Source: Closterium sp. NIES-65
Taxonomy: Eukaryota > Streptophyta > Zygnematophyceae > Desmidiales > Closteriaceae
Direction of reading: 5' to 3'
DNA: 64,000 bases
Assembly: GCA_948144175.1 (NCBI GenBank)
Contig: CANXME010002538.1
Span: forward strand, 1,331,501-1,395,500
Part shown: one piece after another, positions 62,432 to 64,000 of the stretch
Position numbering within the stretch: the first letter of the stretch is position 1
Layout of the letters: every line of letters starts with the position of its first letter
Notes under the pieces: model-generated
Told to the model about the DNA's origin: nothing
Databases searched by the model: none
Seen by the model: only the letters and a program-made list of their open reading frames with translations
Made by a program: the position numbers and the translations under genes

Positions 62432-63761
62432 ATGTCGACAGCAATGGGGGGAGCTGGAACCTATGATTGGGAGAAAGGAAGATGGGTCAAGGGAGTGGAG
62501 ATGCAGCTGAGAAGAGGAATGAGCCGCCACCATCTAAGATCGAGGAATGGAAAACCACCAGCAACGGCAGCGGCACCAGCAACGGCTAAAGCAACTACGG
62601 GAGGAGAGGAGACTGCACCAACTGATGGGGCCCTAGATGCATTCAAGAAGGTGCAGCAGCCACAGCACCAACATGGTGAGGTGCTTGCTGGTGTGGATGG
62701 GAGCGCTGCATGGGCAAAGGCTTCGCCTGGGAGTGGTGAGGCCGATTGGGAGACATGGTATGAAAGGCTATGCCATGCGAATTTTCCTATGCTGCAGAAG
62801 TTGGTTAAGGATGGGAGCTTGAAGGGGTTGGAGATGAAGGGGGCAGCGAAGGAGATTGGGGGCTGACCGACATGTCTTGAGACCAAATTCACAAAGTTTC
62901 TCTTCAGCAGCAGCACAGGACCAGCCAAGGCATCACTTGCGATTGTGCACATGGATGTGATGGGCCCTACGAGGGCCAATTCTCTCTCAGGCAGCCGCTA
63001 GTTCTTGACCATTGTGGACCACCACATGCGTGCGGTATGGGTCTACCCTCTGAAGACTAAGGGGGAAGTGGGCAGCGGATGTTCTTAAGGAGTGGATGCC
63101 GAGGGCACAAAGGGAGAGCGGACACAAGGTGAAAGTGATCCGCACTAACAACGGGGGAGAATTCATTGGCGTTGACTTTGAGGCGGTGCTATAAAAGAAG
63201 GGGATCCAGAATCAGCTCACGGTGCCCTACAACCCTCAGCAGAACGGTGTGGCTGAGCGGTTCAACCGGACCCTGCAGGAAGGTGCTCGCACTCTCCTTG
63301 GGCGTGCAGGGCTGCCGGATCCGTTTTTGGTGACTGCACTGCGGCAGGTCGCCCTTGTGAAGAACAGGGTGCTGGCGACTATGGGGGACAAGCACTGGGT
63401 CCCCTATACTAAGTGGTATGGGAGTGCACCAGCAGTCAACATGCTGAGAGCCTACGAGTGCATGGTCGTGTTTCATGTGCCTAAGGAGAAGAGGGGAAAG
63501 TTGGAGGCTTCTGAGAGATGGGGTGTGCACTTGGGGCTTGCTAGAGATCACAAAGGCTGGTTGATATGGGACTTGACCAGCCAACAGTTGATTGTGTCAA
63601 GGGATGTGAAGTTCCTCGAGTCCTTGTACTACAAGGAGTGGAAGCAGCAGCAGCAGAACCTTACTACTATACCGCTGATCATTGGGGCCGATGAGGTGCA
63701 GCGGCCTTCGAGGCAAGTAAAGGTTTCTGTCTCAGAGGAGGAGATTTCTGGGGTGAGTTGA
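62432..63761 (+). pseudogene. Copia remnant K2: pre-integrase and integrase
   Basis: The frame from 62432 starts MSTAMGGAGTYDWEKGRWVK, has an Ala/Thr-rich stretch and ends in ETWYERLCHANFPMLQKLVK, a GAG_pre-integrase motif (the H...H half). The C...C half follows in another frame. Integrase core: IVHMDVMGPTRANSLSGSR (Asp 1), a stop, FLTIVDHH, a frame-broken Asp 2 region (63120-63180), then VPYNPQQNGVAERFNRTLQE (Glu) and LLGRAGLPDPFLVTALRQVA. The tail is SERWGVHLGLARDHKGWLIW and SQQLIVSRDVKFLESLYYKE. Gag capsid and protease are missing upstream and RT is missing downstream. Confidence 0.8.
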
Positions 63762-63953
63762 GTAAGGGGGAGATGCACTTGACTTGCTACACCGACGCTA
63801 GCTTCAACTCTGTGAAGACGGATGGTACCAACATTGGAGGCTATGTGTGCATGTTTGGAGGTGGTGCAGTGAGCAGGCGCAACAAGAAGCAGAACGAGGT
63901 GGGGCAGTCCTCATGTGAGACAGAGTACATGGCCCTGCATCAGGGATGCGGGT
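63762..63953 (+). pseudogene. Copia remnant K2: RNase H start
   Basis: MHLTCYTDASFNSVKTDGTN, IGGYVCMFGGGAVSRRNKKQ and SSCETEYMALHQGCG are the N-terminal RNase H motifs (YTDAS with the first Asp, CETEYMA with the Glu). It begins within 20 bp of the integrase tail, so the whole RT (normally about 700 bp or more) is absent. It ends at about 63948 where another element begins. Confidence 0.82.
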
Positions 63954-64000
63954 AACTATGTAATAGAGAGTGATGTACATGGGGGGGGGGGTTCTTGGCG
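63948..64000 (-). pseudogene. Gag fragment of a further copia element (L)
   Basis: The last bases match the gag poly-C region of B, C and J: minus-strand AKNPPP, an 11-base poly-C tract (63981-63991) and MYITLYYIVT. The join with K2 RNase H is abrupt, so L is a truncated or recombined minus-strand copy continuing beyond the window. Confidence 0.8.

Overview
This window looks like transposon-filled nuclear DNA from a large, repeat-rich eukaryotic genome. I found no host housekeeping gene, rRNA, tRNA or CRISPR array. The Ty1/copia and Ty3/gypsy families, initiator-Met-like primer sites, a hAT element and a spliced Plavaka-like transposase gene suggest a green-lineage genome. A streptophyte alga or early-diverging plant is my guess, resting on general resemblance only. 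The species cannot be fixed from the sequence.

Most boundaries can be placed to the base because seven insertions keep target-site duplications (TSDs). At the left (1-6570) is the 5' part of a minus-strand copia element (A). From about 6954 to 37861 lies one plus-strand Plavaka-like transposase gene. A minus-strand hAT element (9175-34246) cuts it, and the hAT is itself cut by a stack of retrotransposons. A copia LTR and leader remnant (E, 10815-11263) adjoins a Ty3/gypsy element (D, 11264-31276). D is split by copia C (13906-28577, TSD CTATG), and C is split by copia B (14597-21986, TSD GGGTA). A short non-autonomous LTR element (F, 7234-9167, TSD GAGTG) landed inside the hAT target-site duplication.

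The right side holds a second stack. Plus-strand copia G (38088-52095, TSD TCAAA) contains copia H (38402-45125, TSD GTGGC) and non-autonomous element I (46992-48510, TSD ACCAC). Minus-strand copia J (52379-59884, TSD TTCGT) follows. From 59890 to 63947 there are remnants of different copia-like elements (K1, K2), including one where integrase runs into RNase H with no reverse transcriptase. The last ~50 bases are the gag of another minus-strand copia element (L).

The A, B, C, G and J copia elements form one superfamily. They have very short LTRs (about 120-136 bp), a polypurine tract reading TATGGGGGTG, and a primer site close to TGGTATCGAGCAGGTTCC. A GC-rich tandem-repeat leader is followed by gag (with an odd zinc knuckle and a poly-Gly tract), protease, integrase, a hypervariable Gly/Ala/Glu/Pro linker, RT and RNase H. 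None appears intact. Element B, with LTRs differing at one of 135 positions, is the youngest but has YVDN in place of the YVDD catalytic box. Other copies have lost gag, the RT core, the protease Asp or the RT Asp.
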